From Antitrichia curtipendula (lineage: Eukaryota > Streptophyta > Bryopsida > Hypnales > Leucodontaceae): a DNA stretch of 64,000 nt. This document shows, one piece after another, positions 10,904-22,713 of the stretch (position 1 is the first letter of the stretch; each line of letters opens with the position of its first letter). The stretch spans positions 43,586,001 through 43,650,000 of the forward strand of contig OX579635.1 of the NCBI GenBank assembly GCA_951230915.1, read 5' to 3'. The position numbers were made by a program, and so were the translations under genes. The notes beneath the pieces are model-generated. The model did no database searches. It saw only the letters and a list, made by a program, of their open reading frames with translations, and was not told the DNA's origin.

Positions 10904-13900
10904 AAGAAAACAAACTGATGTATTTGGGGAGCATCTTTGAAATTACAGGGTGCCATGAGAATAGGATAGCACTGCAAAAAATGATTTAGAATACAATCAC
11001 ACATTTTATTTTTGAAACTATGCATAGTACCCACCACAACCTTGTGCATGGTTCAAATGGGGAACTAAGAAAGTTTGGCATGTTTTTAGTTTGATTTTAA
11101 CCCTGGAAAGATGAAGCCTATCACCGAGATAGTCACCAAGAAATTATTAGATCCTTGGATGGATAAGTGCATTCTTTATGTTTATAGTTTCTCTATATCA
11201 ATGGCCTTTGATCCGGTGACACTAGCTCATTGTCATTACGAACAGATACTTTATTCACGCTGGCCTTCTTTGAAGACTAGAGTTTCTATTTATCTACCTT
11301 TATAGTTTCTTTGAAAGTCATTTATCTTGTACGACATTTTAGAATTCACATGTAATGGTGTGGACAACATTTTTATCCTTTGGATGGATTCAAGAAGTCT
11401 AATAGGATAAAAATAGATCATTTAAAATTAAATTCTATTTTTCCAAGTTGCTTGAATTTACTTCTAGTAGATGGTGGTGGAAATTCCCTCTTCATTGTAT
11501 TATTGACTCTTCTACAAAAGAAAAGTGCTAATCCAAAAATCACTATTTTAATGTGTTGTGGCAATGCTTCTAGAGTGTTGTTCTTTTTATGAATTTTAGC
11601 TTTAAAATTTATCTTCTTTCAATTTGAGTCTAACCAACAAAATGAATTATATTGTGTAGAATTTTTATTTTTATTTTAAAATTTAGAGAATTACCAAAAA
11701 TCAACATTTTATTATAATTTGAAAGTGAATTTAGGCTTTAGGCCTGCAACCATGGTCTATTGATTTCTTAATTGTAAAAAGACACATTAATTTGGTCAAT
11801 ACATTTATATTAACACTATTATATATACATGTGAAATTTTTTTGATTTTTTATGCATAATTTCCATTTGATATGAAATTTTTTGCTTCTTCTTCAAGAAA
11901 TTGCAAAAAATTAAATTTTTCATTCTTTTTTTAAAAAACTATATCTTGTAGAAGGCACGTGAATTAGTGTATGAAAAACAACTATATAAAACTCATCCTT
12001 AAATAGTCACAAAATGAGAGTACATATAGTGAAGGATTTTGAAGCTCAATTACAAATTAGTCATTGTTTGCTTTTTAAAAGTTATTCCCTCAACATGAGA
12101 GGAATTTTTAGATTTAACCAACAATAAGAATGGTTGTTGTAAAGTGTTGCATAGAAGAAGAATATAATATCGGTGTTTAATTAAAAATTATATGGTACGT
12201 ATTTGTAAGGTAATAAGATCTATAAAACTCCCAAAAAAAATTTGAGCATTTTTTAGCATATTATTTGAGTATTTTTTAATTATTTATTATTTAAATAAAT
12301 TTTAAAAAGGGATAGATTTTCTTAAGACTAAATATTTGATCCCAAATGAATATCATATGAAACTTTTAAAATGTTAAAAATTGGTGCATCTTAAATTAAT
12401 CCTAGGCTCTCATCATATTATTGATAGAGCATGTACATTTTTTGGCAAGTATTTGAGGTTGAGGTTGACAATTTTACATTGTACTTTGGAAATTGCAATT
12501 GCAAATACCATTGCAAATACCAATACTATCTATGAATAAAATTAGAATTTTTTTATATTGTTAAAAAGACTTCAAATCCATATGTACACAAATTAAAAGT
12601 TTCATAAGTTGTTAACCTACAAACAAATGTCAGTTAACATTTAAAACATTTAGGTGTTCCAACCAACAAAACATACAATTACTTAAAAGTTTTATGTTAT
12701 TTATAGAACTTGGGTTTGAAATAGAGATTGTAAAGTATAGCTTGAATCAGGCATGTTGATTATAGCAATGTGTGTGTTCAGATGAGAAAATATTGCATTT
12801 CTAAAAATATCAAAATAATAATAATTTAGTCAATAAACCTCTTTTTTTCTTTTTTTAATTACATTATAATATATTTTGATTCTAAATACTATTTTTTTAA
12901 AATAAAAAATGGAAATATAGTTTAGATCTTTAAATCCAAAAAGTTATGTTTGCAAGCTAAATACAAAAGATTAATATTACTCTTAGTCACAATTAGTATC
13001 ATAAGAGTGAAAAACTAATGCATGTGACAGAAACGTAGACTCTTTGCTATTCTTTTTAGTATTTCTATGAAAAAATATTTTTATAACTATCTAATGAAAA
13101 TAAACTAAAATATCTATTTAATGATATGAATTTTTTAAATTTGTATGAGCACTAAATTTTTCCTTAATTGTCTTATGAATCATTGAATCCATCTCGGCCT
13201 AATCACCTTCACTTTAGTGTGTCTAACAAATTCAATTTTTTTTAAATTGGCATAAAATAAAATAGTAACTATACTACAAGAATCTCTATCCTAGTAGTTT
13301 TGGCTTGGTTTTAAAGAAGGTGGCTTGTACAAACTTCTTCACATTAACTTTTGTCAATGCTAAGCTTGTCCCCTTTGGTCTACAATCAATTGATATAATA
13401 ATTGTGTTTAATTGTCACTTGTTTGCAAAATTGTTCCATCTACATTCTTGGCAAAAATGTAAGCCCTTTAAGCATGAGAATTTGTGTTGATTATTAGTAA
13501 ATCTATTTTTAGCACTTTGAAAATTTATTGTTTATTTGTAGTGTGTCCCAAAATTGTATGGAGAGAACATCCTAAATCTCCTTTTGACCCCCAACTAGAT
13601 TCTACACTTTTGACCTCCTTTTGACCCCCAACACTTTTATACTAGGCTCTAAGGTATTTTTTTTCAAGATTGCACCATGCCTTAAAGTTCTACTTTATGA
13701 GATGCTCATGTTGTGTACATCTACAAAATCAATATGTACTTAATCTTGGAAAAACAATTTTAAAACATCTACCAAAAAAACTTTGATCCTTCATAACTTT
13801 CACATATGATATCCAAATGACGCATTGTTTTGTGCATTGATATCTTTTCTTACATGCCAATGAAAAAACGTAAAAATTTCACCATTTTAATAATAGAAAA

Positions 13901-14084
13901 TATATCTATAATAGAAAAAATGGCACTTTTAGGTATCCTACCTTGATCTTGAAAAGTCACTAACCTATGACCAAAATAGACACTCAAATGATCAAGTTTT
14001 TAGACCAATAGGTGTATTTTTTATATCTATAGTGATCTAGAAAGTCATATGTTAGCCACTTTGGGCCTCTACAATGTTTCAAGG
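10904..14084. other. AT-rich non-coding DNA with one old repeat
   Basis: Very AT-rich, with short frames only (for example 11111-11305, 11380-11592, 13305-13490), none recognised. Around 13770-13965 the text resembles two other places (25900-26090 and 48095-48250). The shared order is a motif like CATAACTTTCACATATGATA, then CCAAATG, then AATGGC near an ACCTT end. I take it as a decayed member of the TA-flanked AGGTA group. Confidence 0.5.
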
Positions 14085-14088
14085 TTAA

Positions 14089-15023
14089 CCCCTAAAGGTT
14101 TTCGACTATGTTTTCACCAAAACCGCTCCAGAACTGCCATTTCTAATACTAGTGCCAAATTTTCGAAAAAAAACATTTTTGGACACTTGTAGCCGTAGGA
14201 TCTTGTAGTAAACTTGTTTAAGAAGATGCGGAAAAAATTCCAGAATTTTCCACCAGGTGGATTGCAAGATAATAGCGTTTGAATTGGCAAAAATCCTTTT
14301 CTTGTCCCTGCGAAAAAACGGGCAGCTGCCCTCCACAAGGTCACATTTGTATGAAAAAATGTCCAAAATGATGGTTACTCTTTGGATTTATTCTTCAAGG
14401 CAAGTTGGCTGCATGCTTGAAAAATTTCAGATCATTTGGAATTATACAACATATAGGAAAAAAATAGTAAGTAGAAAGAGGTAGAGAATGATTCAAAACA
14501 TTAAATTGTCAAGAATTTATTTATGAAATTGAAAAATGCCAATCCCAACGATTGTAATTTTGTAATAAACAATCTACACCCAATGTTTTTATTTTTTTTC
14601 AAAAATATTGAAAATTGAGTTTAATAAAGGACTTCAAAGTTTATTTTAGAATTGAGATTCCATAACTACCCTCAAACTAAGAATCCTCATAACTTTTGAC
14701 TCATTGATCGGAATGGAATGATTCAAATCCTCCCATGTACATATAAATCTAAAGAACCAATTTCAAATTTTAGTTTTTTTTAAAAGTGATTTTTAAAGAA
14801 GTTTTTTTTGCTGCCCCGACAGCCCGCCGAACAATGAAAATGACATATCATGCAATAACTTTTTAACCATGTAGTCAAAAGTTACGAAAATTGTTGGACC
14901 TTAAAGCTACTCCTCGGGCACATCTTATGTGAAAATTTCAAAGAAAAAAAAGAAAAATTCCGGTCATAGTGAGCTGCCCAAAATCACTATGTTGTCAAAA
15001 GACGGTGTTTGGTCCTTTAGGGG
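14089..15023 (-). mobile_element. TTAA-flanked TIR element, 0.93-kb class (reverse)
   Basis: TTAA at 14085-14088 and 15024-15027 flanks ends CCCCTAAAGG and CCTTTAGGGG. The interior is the reverse complement of 22753-23678 at high identity (for example GTGTTTGGTCC near one end and TTTTCACCAAAACCGCTCC near the other). No transposase frame remains: the longest frames are 75-86 codons and occur in mirrored form in the other copy only because the DNA is conserved. A non-autonomous DNA transposon is the simplest reading. Confidence 0.9.
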
Positions 15024-15245
15024 TTAATGCTAATTCATATGATTTTAGATGTGGTTGGTTTATTATTTAGCTTATATTGTACCAATGCAAACACAATTCA
15101 ATATAGTGCTTTTGAATACAATCTCATATGGGTTCAAAACTTTATGTGGAAGTTGTCCACACAAATTTTTACACAACAAGAAAGATTGTTGAAAGTAAGT
15201 GTTGAATGTACTATTTAGCCCTTGAAGGACCAATTGTCCATTTAA

Positions 15246-16057
15246 CCCCTAAGTGCCTAAGCCTTTCTAAGGGTGTTTTTCATATGAAGAAAGAGCATAG
15301 GCTTATAGTTATCCCCAATGAAGCAAATTTTTTTTTTTTTAAAATCTAATCATATAGATGTTTAAAAAGCTTGCTTATTAGAATACGTACCAATTTTGAA
15401 TGTGAAATTGCATAAGAGTTGTGAGATTATAATAAGAGGAATGTACACATTTTATTTTTAGTATTCTATCCCTTCCCACATTGTTTCAAAAATTTGCATA
15501 TAAATTTTTGGGGGGATGGGAGTTGACACAAACAAATACAAATAGTGTTAGTACACTAAAATGCCCTTTCAAAAAATTTAATTTTACATGAAGGGCTATC
15601 AAACTCATTACAAATTCCACCTTGCAATTGTTGAAATGCAATTTTTTTTTATGAGTAGAAATCACAAAAAACTCCAAATTAATACTTGCAAGTTTAAATT
15701 TTCAATGGTAAAAATCAAGAAAACAATTTACTCTTTTCACTAGGACCATTTTCAAAGCAAATGGATAAGTACAATTTCTTAGATCCCAAATCAAGTGAAA
15801 TTGGAAAGCTTTGTCAAAGCTGGGAAATAAAATAAAATTTGCAAGCTTTACTCTTCCACCAATGGTACAGGTATGCCTTGAGGACCTCTCAAAAATCAAA
15901 CATTTACCTTTTTCAATGAAAATTAAAAGTTTCCAATAGTTATCCTTCAATATTGTCCATAAAAAATTTTAAAACGGTCAAAGGAAATTAATTGCCCATA
16001 CCAAAACGAGTCCAAAATTTTGGAGCAACCATATATGGTCACTCATGCATTTAGGGG
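15246..16057. mobile_element. TTAA-flanked TIR element, 812 bp, nested
   Basis: TTAA at 15242-15245 and 16058-16061; ends CCCCTAAGTGC and GCATTTAGGGG. It sits inside an older element: the text just before (TTAGCCCTTGAAGGACCAA, from 15215) is a diverged left end of the same superfamily, and the text just after (16062-16150) continues that older element, as judged by similarity to 10405-10520. Confidence 0.75.
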
Positions 16058-16061
16058 TTAA

Positions 16062-16815
16062 CAAATGCAAGAAACCTTAGGTAGCTTCCTACAAAGTCAT
16101 TTTTTGGTTGGATGTTCATGAAATTTGGACACAATATGTGAATAAGTACTTCCTTGGTAAAAAAACTAAATGCCCGGATCAAAAGTTGTGTTGCCCTAAA
16201 CTTTTGGGGTAGCTTGGGCAATTTGGAAATCATTTGTGAATCTTTTGCAAAAAAGCTCATCAACTTCTAAAGTTTGGCACATATGTAACTAAGAAAATAT
16301 GGCATACAAATGTCCAATAAAAAAACAAACTTTAGTCCTCAAATCCCATCCTATGAGGAGTCAAAACTTTGTTAGCTACATTGAGGCAGTTTAGTTTGAT
16401 TTTTTAATTCTTCTAACTTCACGTTCTATTATCTTGCAATCTATGAAGTCAAAATTCTTTAAATTTTTTCTACATATTCCAAATGTTTGTCTCTAACTTT
16501 TCACTGTTTGGATTTCAAACAAAAAACTTCCTTGTTACACAAGAATTTATCAAAAAATGACTCCTGTATTGCCAATTCACTTAACCTCCTTACATTGCAG
16601 GGTGATGCAATATAAACTAAACATCTCAGTTGCTTCTAAAATATTTCATGAGTGAAACTAACATCATATACTTATGAAGGATCAAAACCCTCGTTTTTGC
16701 GTAGAGCAAGAATTGTACTCCAAGAGGGTCCAAAGTTTGTTGACCTTATTTCATGGGAATAAAATACAATTGTGCATATACCCATTATCGTTCATTTCCC
16801 AATTGTGTCCCCATC
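16062..16815. other. Remnant of outer TTAA-type element, then AT-rich DNA
   Basis: The first 100 bp match the interior of 10405-10899 and continue the element interrupted at 15242. The rest (to 16815) is AT-rich, with TTGCAATCTATGAAGTCAAA near 16436, again a superfamily motif. No coding frame is supported. Confidence 0.45.
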
Positions 16816-16817
16816 TA

Positions 16818-16975
16818 AGGTAAACCATCCCATTGCGGTTAGAATTTGAGTAGGCCCCATTGTGGTCAAAATGTTAATGGTGTTGTACATTTGAGTTCTC
16901 AAATGTATACCACCATTAATATTTTGACCATAATGGGATGGTCTCAAATTCTGACCGCAATGAGATGGTTTACCT
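16818..16975. mobile_element. TA-flanked foldback MITE, 158 bp
   Basis: The whole element folds back. The left arm (AGGTAAACCATCCCATTGCG onwards) pairs with the right arm over about 78 bp, with a handful of mismatches and almost no loop. TA dinucleotides lie immediately outside (16816-16817, 16976-16977), as in the other AGGTA elements. Confidence 0.85.
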
Positions 16976-16989
16976 TAAACGTGTCCAAA

Positions 16990-17175
16990 ATTTTATGGGC
17001 TGAAACAACTTATTGGATAAAGCGCAATCAGGAACACAGTTGGGAAAGAGACGATAATGGATACGAGTACATTTTACCTCCAAGAATTCCAGAGCTCCAA
17101 GACTCTTGCTGCAGAAGTTTATGAAAGAGCTAAACTTAAGCTTATTAATAAGTTAATGAGAGACTGCAAACTCCG
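16990..17175 (+). pseudogene. Possible degraded coding fragment
   Basis: One frame reads TTYWIKRNQEHSWERDDNGY followed by EYILPPRIPELQ. A shift near 17100 leads into EVYERAKLKLINKLMRDC before a stop. The mixed, charged composition differs from the low-complexity frames around it. I do not recognise the family; it may be a fragment of a gene or of an element's protein, or chance. Confidence 0.25.
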
Positions 17176-17312
17176 TAAGTAAATGTGTAGGATATCACCT
17201 TCTGACAAAAAAGGCAAGAAAAAACATATCCAGGTTTCCGCAAAGTCTCTGAGTAAGAACTGGCATCAATGAAAGGAACAAGACTTTCAGCAAATTAAGA
17301 AAAAGGATCATA

Positions 17313-17722
17313 AGGTAATATGCTCTTAAAGCGACCATTTAAGGGCTGGTCTGCCTTTATCACACGCTTTTGTGGACAAAAATATTTTTAGATCATTTTT
17401 CAAAGAAAGAAAAATAGATGTAGAACCTAGCACAAGTGGTTTTGTATTTTCTCAAGCATTTTTGAATTACTTGTGAATTTTCAAAGATTCAAGGTATAGG
17501 CATCTATTTGTGAACATAGGTCTTCGAAAATATGTCCACCTGCAACTTGTAAAAAGATGTGCAAAAATTAAAGACAATGATTGGCTCTTGCAATAGAAAA
17601 ACAATTTTACCTTGATGCATTTAATTGCTAAGTTGGTCCATTTAAGGATCATCCCATCTACATTCTCCACCTAAAAATAGGAACAGTTTGAAGAAGATGG
17701 GTGCTTTTAGAGCACACTACCT
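17313..17722. mobile_element. TA-flanked AGGTA-type MITE, 410 bp
   Basis: Ends AGGTAATATGCTCTTAAAGC and (reverse complement of the right end) AGGTAGTGTGCTCTAAAAGC, flanked by TA at 17311-17312 and 17723-17724. Its left part contains a single TTAA at 17339-17342. The related copy at 63369 has a TTAA element inserted at that exact point, so this copy preserves the empty site. Confidence 0.85.
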
Positions 17723-17789
17723 TAGTCACAAGCCACACAATCCACCCTTGTAGTAGTTTTTTTGTTTTATTTTTTTTGTTTTATTTTTG

Positions 17790-18055
17790 TTGAAAAGTAA
17801 TACAATTTTTTTTTATAGGAATTATTTGGTGAGATATTATTCATTTTTGTTTTCAATGGATGAAATAGTCAAATTGCTATCAAATCTTGGAACAATATTG
17901 TTCTATTTTGCATGAATGTACACTCTTTGGGATGAATAAATGAGTTTTTCATCCATATATTGCAAGTTTCAGCCCTTTCCAATTATGCTAATAGCTTCAT
18001 CACTCCAATGAAGATCGCTTTCCCTATTGCCCAAAATAAATGAAAAACAAAAACA
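17790..18055 (-). repeat. Dispersed repeat shared with 35290-35530, coding-like
   Basis: Text such as CACTCTTTGGGATGAATAA and CATCACTCCAATGAAGATCG recurs at 35290-35530 in the same order. Read on the minus strand, both copies give matching peptide stretches (SDLHWSDEA / SDLRWSDAV, and IHPKECIHS in the second against IPKSVHS here), interrupted by stops. This may be a decayed exon carried by a repeat; the family is unknown. Confidence 0.35.
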
Positions 18056-19603
18056 ACTGCTTTGTAGGGTATGCGCCAAAAAAAAATCTTGCACCATCAT
18101 GTTCTATGTTACAACTGAATCACTTCACTTATGAAAAGCCCACACGTCTAAACTTGGCATTTGTACCGGCCAAGAACACAAATCCTTCGTTCTGATTCTT
18201 TTTATTATAAAATGTGTAATTAGCTTGTTTGCAATCTTGTCAATAATAATGTAGCAAGCAGCTAGAGTACAAGGAAAGTAGGTGTTTTAAGGGAGTCAAA
18301 AGAATGCTTATTAATATAATTCAAACTCCCAAAAGGCCGTCCGCTCATGTCAGAATCTGATGTTTGTTCTCACCATTTCAAAGGAAATGGTGCAGGTTTA
18401 ATGTACTTTACATGGGCTAAAAAAGAATGTTTCCTAGGACAACAACAAGATCATCAATATTAATTTAAGGTTTGGTTTACACCCAAATTTGAAGGTGAGG
18501 GGGCCAAAATTTTGAAGGTTTAGAACTGGCTGAAATCGAGAAGTCCTTTAAAAATGGTTTTCCCCCTAAACATACAGAGTCTTCTCTAGAATTGACAATT
18601 TCAGAAAAATCATCATAAAATACTCTTTGGAAGCATATTTTGAAATCAATGAACAAATAAAAGATGTAGACTATGAGTTTTAGATTCCATCCTTATGGTT
18701 AAATTCACCAATGCCATCACCAATATTTTTCTATAAATTTTGAAAGGAAAATTTCAAAATTCCTTTGAAATTCAATTACAAGGAAAATATTGTCATTTTT
18801 TGAGTAAAATTTGTTGGAATGGATTTGAAATGAGGTTCTCTTGATATGGTGATTTCTTGAAATTTTTAAATCATATGTTCTTTAAATCTATGATTTCATT
18901 TTTGCAAATCCAATTTTGAACTAGTCAATGCAATTTTGGCTTTGGTCAACCACTTGACATACTACAACATTTGTAGTTTTAGAAAAATATGTACTATAGT
19001 AACACCAAATCCAACCATTAGATTGGACAACGATTTGATAAAGTATCTCCACAAATTAGGATGACTTTTCATCCAAATAGTAATGAGAAAAAAAAATGAT
19101 TTTCAATCTGTTTGTTGTCTAAAAATTGGACGTCAAAGCGCTTCAAGGTTAACACTATGAAATGAGAGATCATGGGTCTCTAAGAAGGTCTAATGATGTC
19201 GAAAACATTTTTTTCCTATATGACAATGAAATTCGTCAAATTTTGAGTCCCCCAAAATTATAGTAAACCCATTTCAAAGATGCAAATTTGATTTTAAATT
19301 TCAAGGGTCCTTGCAAGAAAATTCTATTTTTAAATATTTTTTCCATTTGAAGCCCTCTCAGCACTTTACACCAATGCAAAGGTCATGACTTCCAAAGGAG
19401 GATTTCCAATGGCAAATGAATGGGTTGGGAGTGAGAGACTTTTCAATTTTTTGGCCCCTTTGTTTTTGGTGTAAATTAGGCCTAAGAAAATTGTAATTTA
19501 TTTTATATCTTCAAAAAAATTCAAAGTGATCAAAATGTTTCTCCAATAAATGCATACACAAACAAACATACAAGTATGTATGCATATATATAAACTAGCC
19601 AAA

Positions 19604-19654
<51 letters not shown>

Positions 19655-20863
19655 CGTGCAAGAGATAGGGGAGACATGTGCATGATGAATCATAAGAATG
19701 CTTGTCGAACTCTAGATTTTTATCATGAATGTTGAATGACATAGTTAGATGATATCTTTTCAAATGAAAACATAAAGGATTTTGTGACACAAGTTGTATT
19801 TGATATTATAAATATATGTATAATTCTTATTTTGTCACTTTTCGAATGATTAACTAAATGGCTAGAATCTAGCCATACAAAGTTGTATAATGTTAGATTG
19901 AGAAATATTTACCATATTGTCTTTGGGATTAAACTACAAAAGTAGGGACAAAAAAAAACTATTTGAAATAATTATGGGCATTTTCTAGGACCTTCAATAT
20001 ATGGCTCTCTATCTAAACACCTAGTAGTATAATCATTGGATATGCCAATTTTAAACTAAATTCCACTTATCCACATGATGTTAAGTTACTTATACTTAAG
20101 TTTATTTGTACATGTGAAGCCATGTTGTATTGTAGTACATAAATCTTAATATCAATTTCATGGAATAATTCATTTGAAAATTAATTGTAACCTAGGAAAA
20201 AAATATGTTTGACAAAAAGTAATTCCAAGTAGTTTAGCTGAAAAAAATTGAAAATTATTGGACACAATGGTTGAGATGTAGAAAAGTTAATGTCAAACAA
20301 TGTCAAAGATATTTAAATGATCAAAAAATTATACCCTATATTCAAATAAAAAAGAATAAAAAGAAGTTATCGAAGTCAAATAAAATAGTAGGAAATAAGG
20401 CCTTATGATTACAAGAACTTTGAAGAATATTGGTTATTACACAAGCTTTGGCAAAGAGGAAGCATGCACCACCCAAAGTTACCAATTTGAATAATAGTCC
20501 ATTACCGTTGGAAGTAGTATTGGTATAATTTTAATTACACTAAATGCTAATTAACTATTTATAATTATGAAATAATGTAAAATTAAAGTGATGGTTCACA
20601 GTCAATATCTAATGTTGATTGTCCTGTACAATTGTCGAATATAAATTTAATTTTTTTGAATGATTTTTTAATTCAATCATTTAAAAAAAAAATCCTCAAT
20701 CCTTTACATGTTAACATGAGCATTTGAGTGAGTACAATTTATAAATATGACTAAGAAAAACAAAGAGGTGTCCCTCATGGAGTGGATAGAAGCTCAGACT
20801 AAAGAGGAACTAAGACCTATGAAAAGTCAAATAAAAATTCAATTTGCCCTAACAAGGTTAGGG
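18056..20863. other. AT-rich non-coding DNA
   Basis: No supported gene or TIR element. It contains a long TA microsatellite (see separate entry) and several AAATTTTGAAA-type low-complexity stretches. Mirrored 61-codon frames across the microsatellite are artefacts of the TA repeat. Confidence 0.5.
19604..19651. repeat. TA microsatellite, about 24 repeats
   Basis: Nearly pure alternating TA, bordered by AAACC on the left and GACCGTG on the right. It yields isoleucine/tyrosine repeats in every frame and is not coding. Confidence 0.95.
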
Positions 20864-20865
20864 TA

Positions 20866-21219
20866 AGCTAGGAGGTACATGAAGCGCCCATTTAACCCCT
20901 CACCCCTATGGTGTAGAGATATCCAGGCTGGAAATTAATTTAGAAAGATTAGATCTCTTCAAACATTTTTCAATAAATTTTCCCTTAAAAGACAAGTGGG
21001 AATTAGTGTCTAATCTAAGTCGTTTGTATTTTTTGAGCATTGTGGAATTAGTTATGAATTTTTGAAGTTAAAATGCAATGGTCAGTAGAGGCAAGACACT
21101 TCTTGAAATGTACACCATTTGCACATTGTTGGTGCAATGTGAAAGAAAAATGTACAAATAGTGTAAATTTCAAGAGGCGGACACTTTTAGAGCCCAAACA
21201 CTTTATGGACCTCCTACCT
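20866..21219. mobile_element. TA-type AGG-ended MITE, 354 bp
   Basis: The left end AGCTAGGAGGTACATGAAGC pairs with the right end (reverse complement AGGTAGGAGGTCCATAAAGT). The interior near 21090-21190 (GTACACCATTTGCACATTG, then GGCGGACACTTTTAGAGCCC) matches the interior of 40997-41646 and supplies the empty site for the CACTA-type insertion there. TA precedes the left end only; the right duplication has decayed. Confidence 0.75.
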
Positions 21220-21258
21220 TGGAAGTAGATAATTTTCATGGATATTGTACCTAGGTTG

Positions 21259-21493
21259 CAAGGGTTGCTATTATGTGAGTCATAGGAGTGTGAGCCCGTG
21301 AGCCTAGAATGCTACACACCTGTAATATAGGTGTATATACTATAAAAATTATCTATGATTATAGGATATATATGTTACAAATACCCATATTATTGGTGTT
21401 TATGATATATATACCTTCTACAGTGTGTGGTATCTATATTGTAGGCTCAATGCTCACAAGCTCACATTCTTGGGCTCACATACTAGCATCGTT
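21259..21493. mobile_element. Short TIR element with GTGAGC subterminal repeats
   Basis: The left end CAAGGGTTGCTATTATGTGA pairs with the right end (reverse complement CAACGATGCTAGTATGTGAG). Both are followed by repeated GTGAGC motifs. The ends resemble those of the larger element at 28237-29941, so it may be a small hAT-like derivative. Confidence 0.55.
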
Positions 21494-22708
21494 GTTATTT
21501 TAGCATAACAAAAGATTGAATAAACTTTCCAAAAAATTAGCATCTAATTTTGGAAATAATTTCCAATAAAACTATTATTCGGGTATGGTAGTATGCGTTG
21601 TCACAAGGGCTTGTCTAAGATAAATTTTAAAGATTTTGTCAACACGTAAAATAAAGTAAAATGATACTACTATATGCAAACGATTATAATAATTTTTTAT
21701 CATGTCATCTTAAGGATTGAACTACATTAATGAGTTTAGATGGGTGACATTAGTTGGGAGGCATGTGTTTGTTAGGAGTGTGGAACAAATACATTTGGTC
21801 AATTGTATGGAGTGATTTATTTTCAATTAGAAGTAAAGTATCCCATGATAAAAAAAAATTACTATTGGTAGATTTAAGTTACAAAGACTTAGGATAAACA
21901 ATATGCTTGATGCAAAAAACAAAGGGGGGCACTTCAAATCCTAACAAAAGTAAAGTGGCAAAGGTGTAAGCACGGGTGTAAACCATTTTAATACATTATA
22001 TATATTTATACAAGTTTGTGAAAGTTGAAAGTTTGTTTATCTTTTCAAATTAATTTCCTATCATTTTAATAATAATTCACTACCATAAATACTTCTAAAA
22101 TTGTATAAGGTGAATGCAACAACAAATTTTAGAAATGTAACCAATAGATTATTTGTTATGGTCAATAAAGAACCATGTTCTTCAAAAGTATTCAAATCAA
22201 CATTTTGTATTATTTTAATATAATTGATTTCTTATGTATACAGTTTATTTTAAAATTTTGATGAAGATGACATTTCAAATGTTGTGTTTTAAATGTAAAG
22301 AAATGATGACATGACAATGGCTCAAAAAACAAGCCTAATTACAAAACTAAATATTTTGTGGTTATTCAATTTGAAATTTGAATATTTTCAAACAATTTTT
22401 TTGAGTTGGATTTATTATTATTGTTCAAATGAATATGTTATATTGGTACTTCATAACATTCAATAGACTTCATGCATCCTTGTTCATCACATTGAGCCTA
22501 TATATGTCTACTTAACTACTCATAAAGTATTCTAGGGTGTAAAATATTCTACACCATCTATTGTAAAGCCAAGGTAGTGAATACTATTAAATGTTATGTC
22601 CCTCCTAGATCCCATAATGCTACCATAATCTTCTTTTATAGTAACAAGCATTGAGGATTTAGTAAAGATTTGTTTCATGCATATCAGAGTCAAATGATTT
22701 TGTAGTTA
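21494..22708. other. AT-rich non-coding DNA, nothing recognised
   Basis: Low-complexity AT-rich sequence without supported frames, RNA genes or clear inverted repeats. Confidence 0.5.
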
Positions 22709-22713
22709 TTAAA

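Noticed and set aside
14106..14484. Overlapping frames of 75-86 codons recurring near 23.4 and 61.0 kb
   Set aside because: They recur because the transposon copies are similar; they run on both strands, break in each copy at different places and contain no transposase motif.
19498..19790. Mirrored frames with Ile/Tyr repeats
   Set aside because: Produced by the TA microsatellite.
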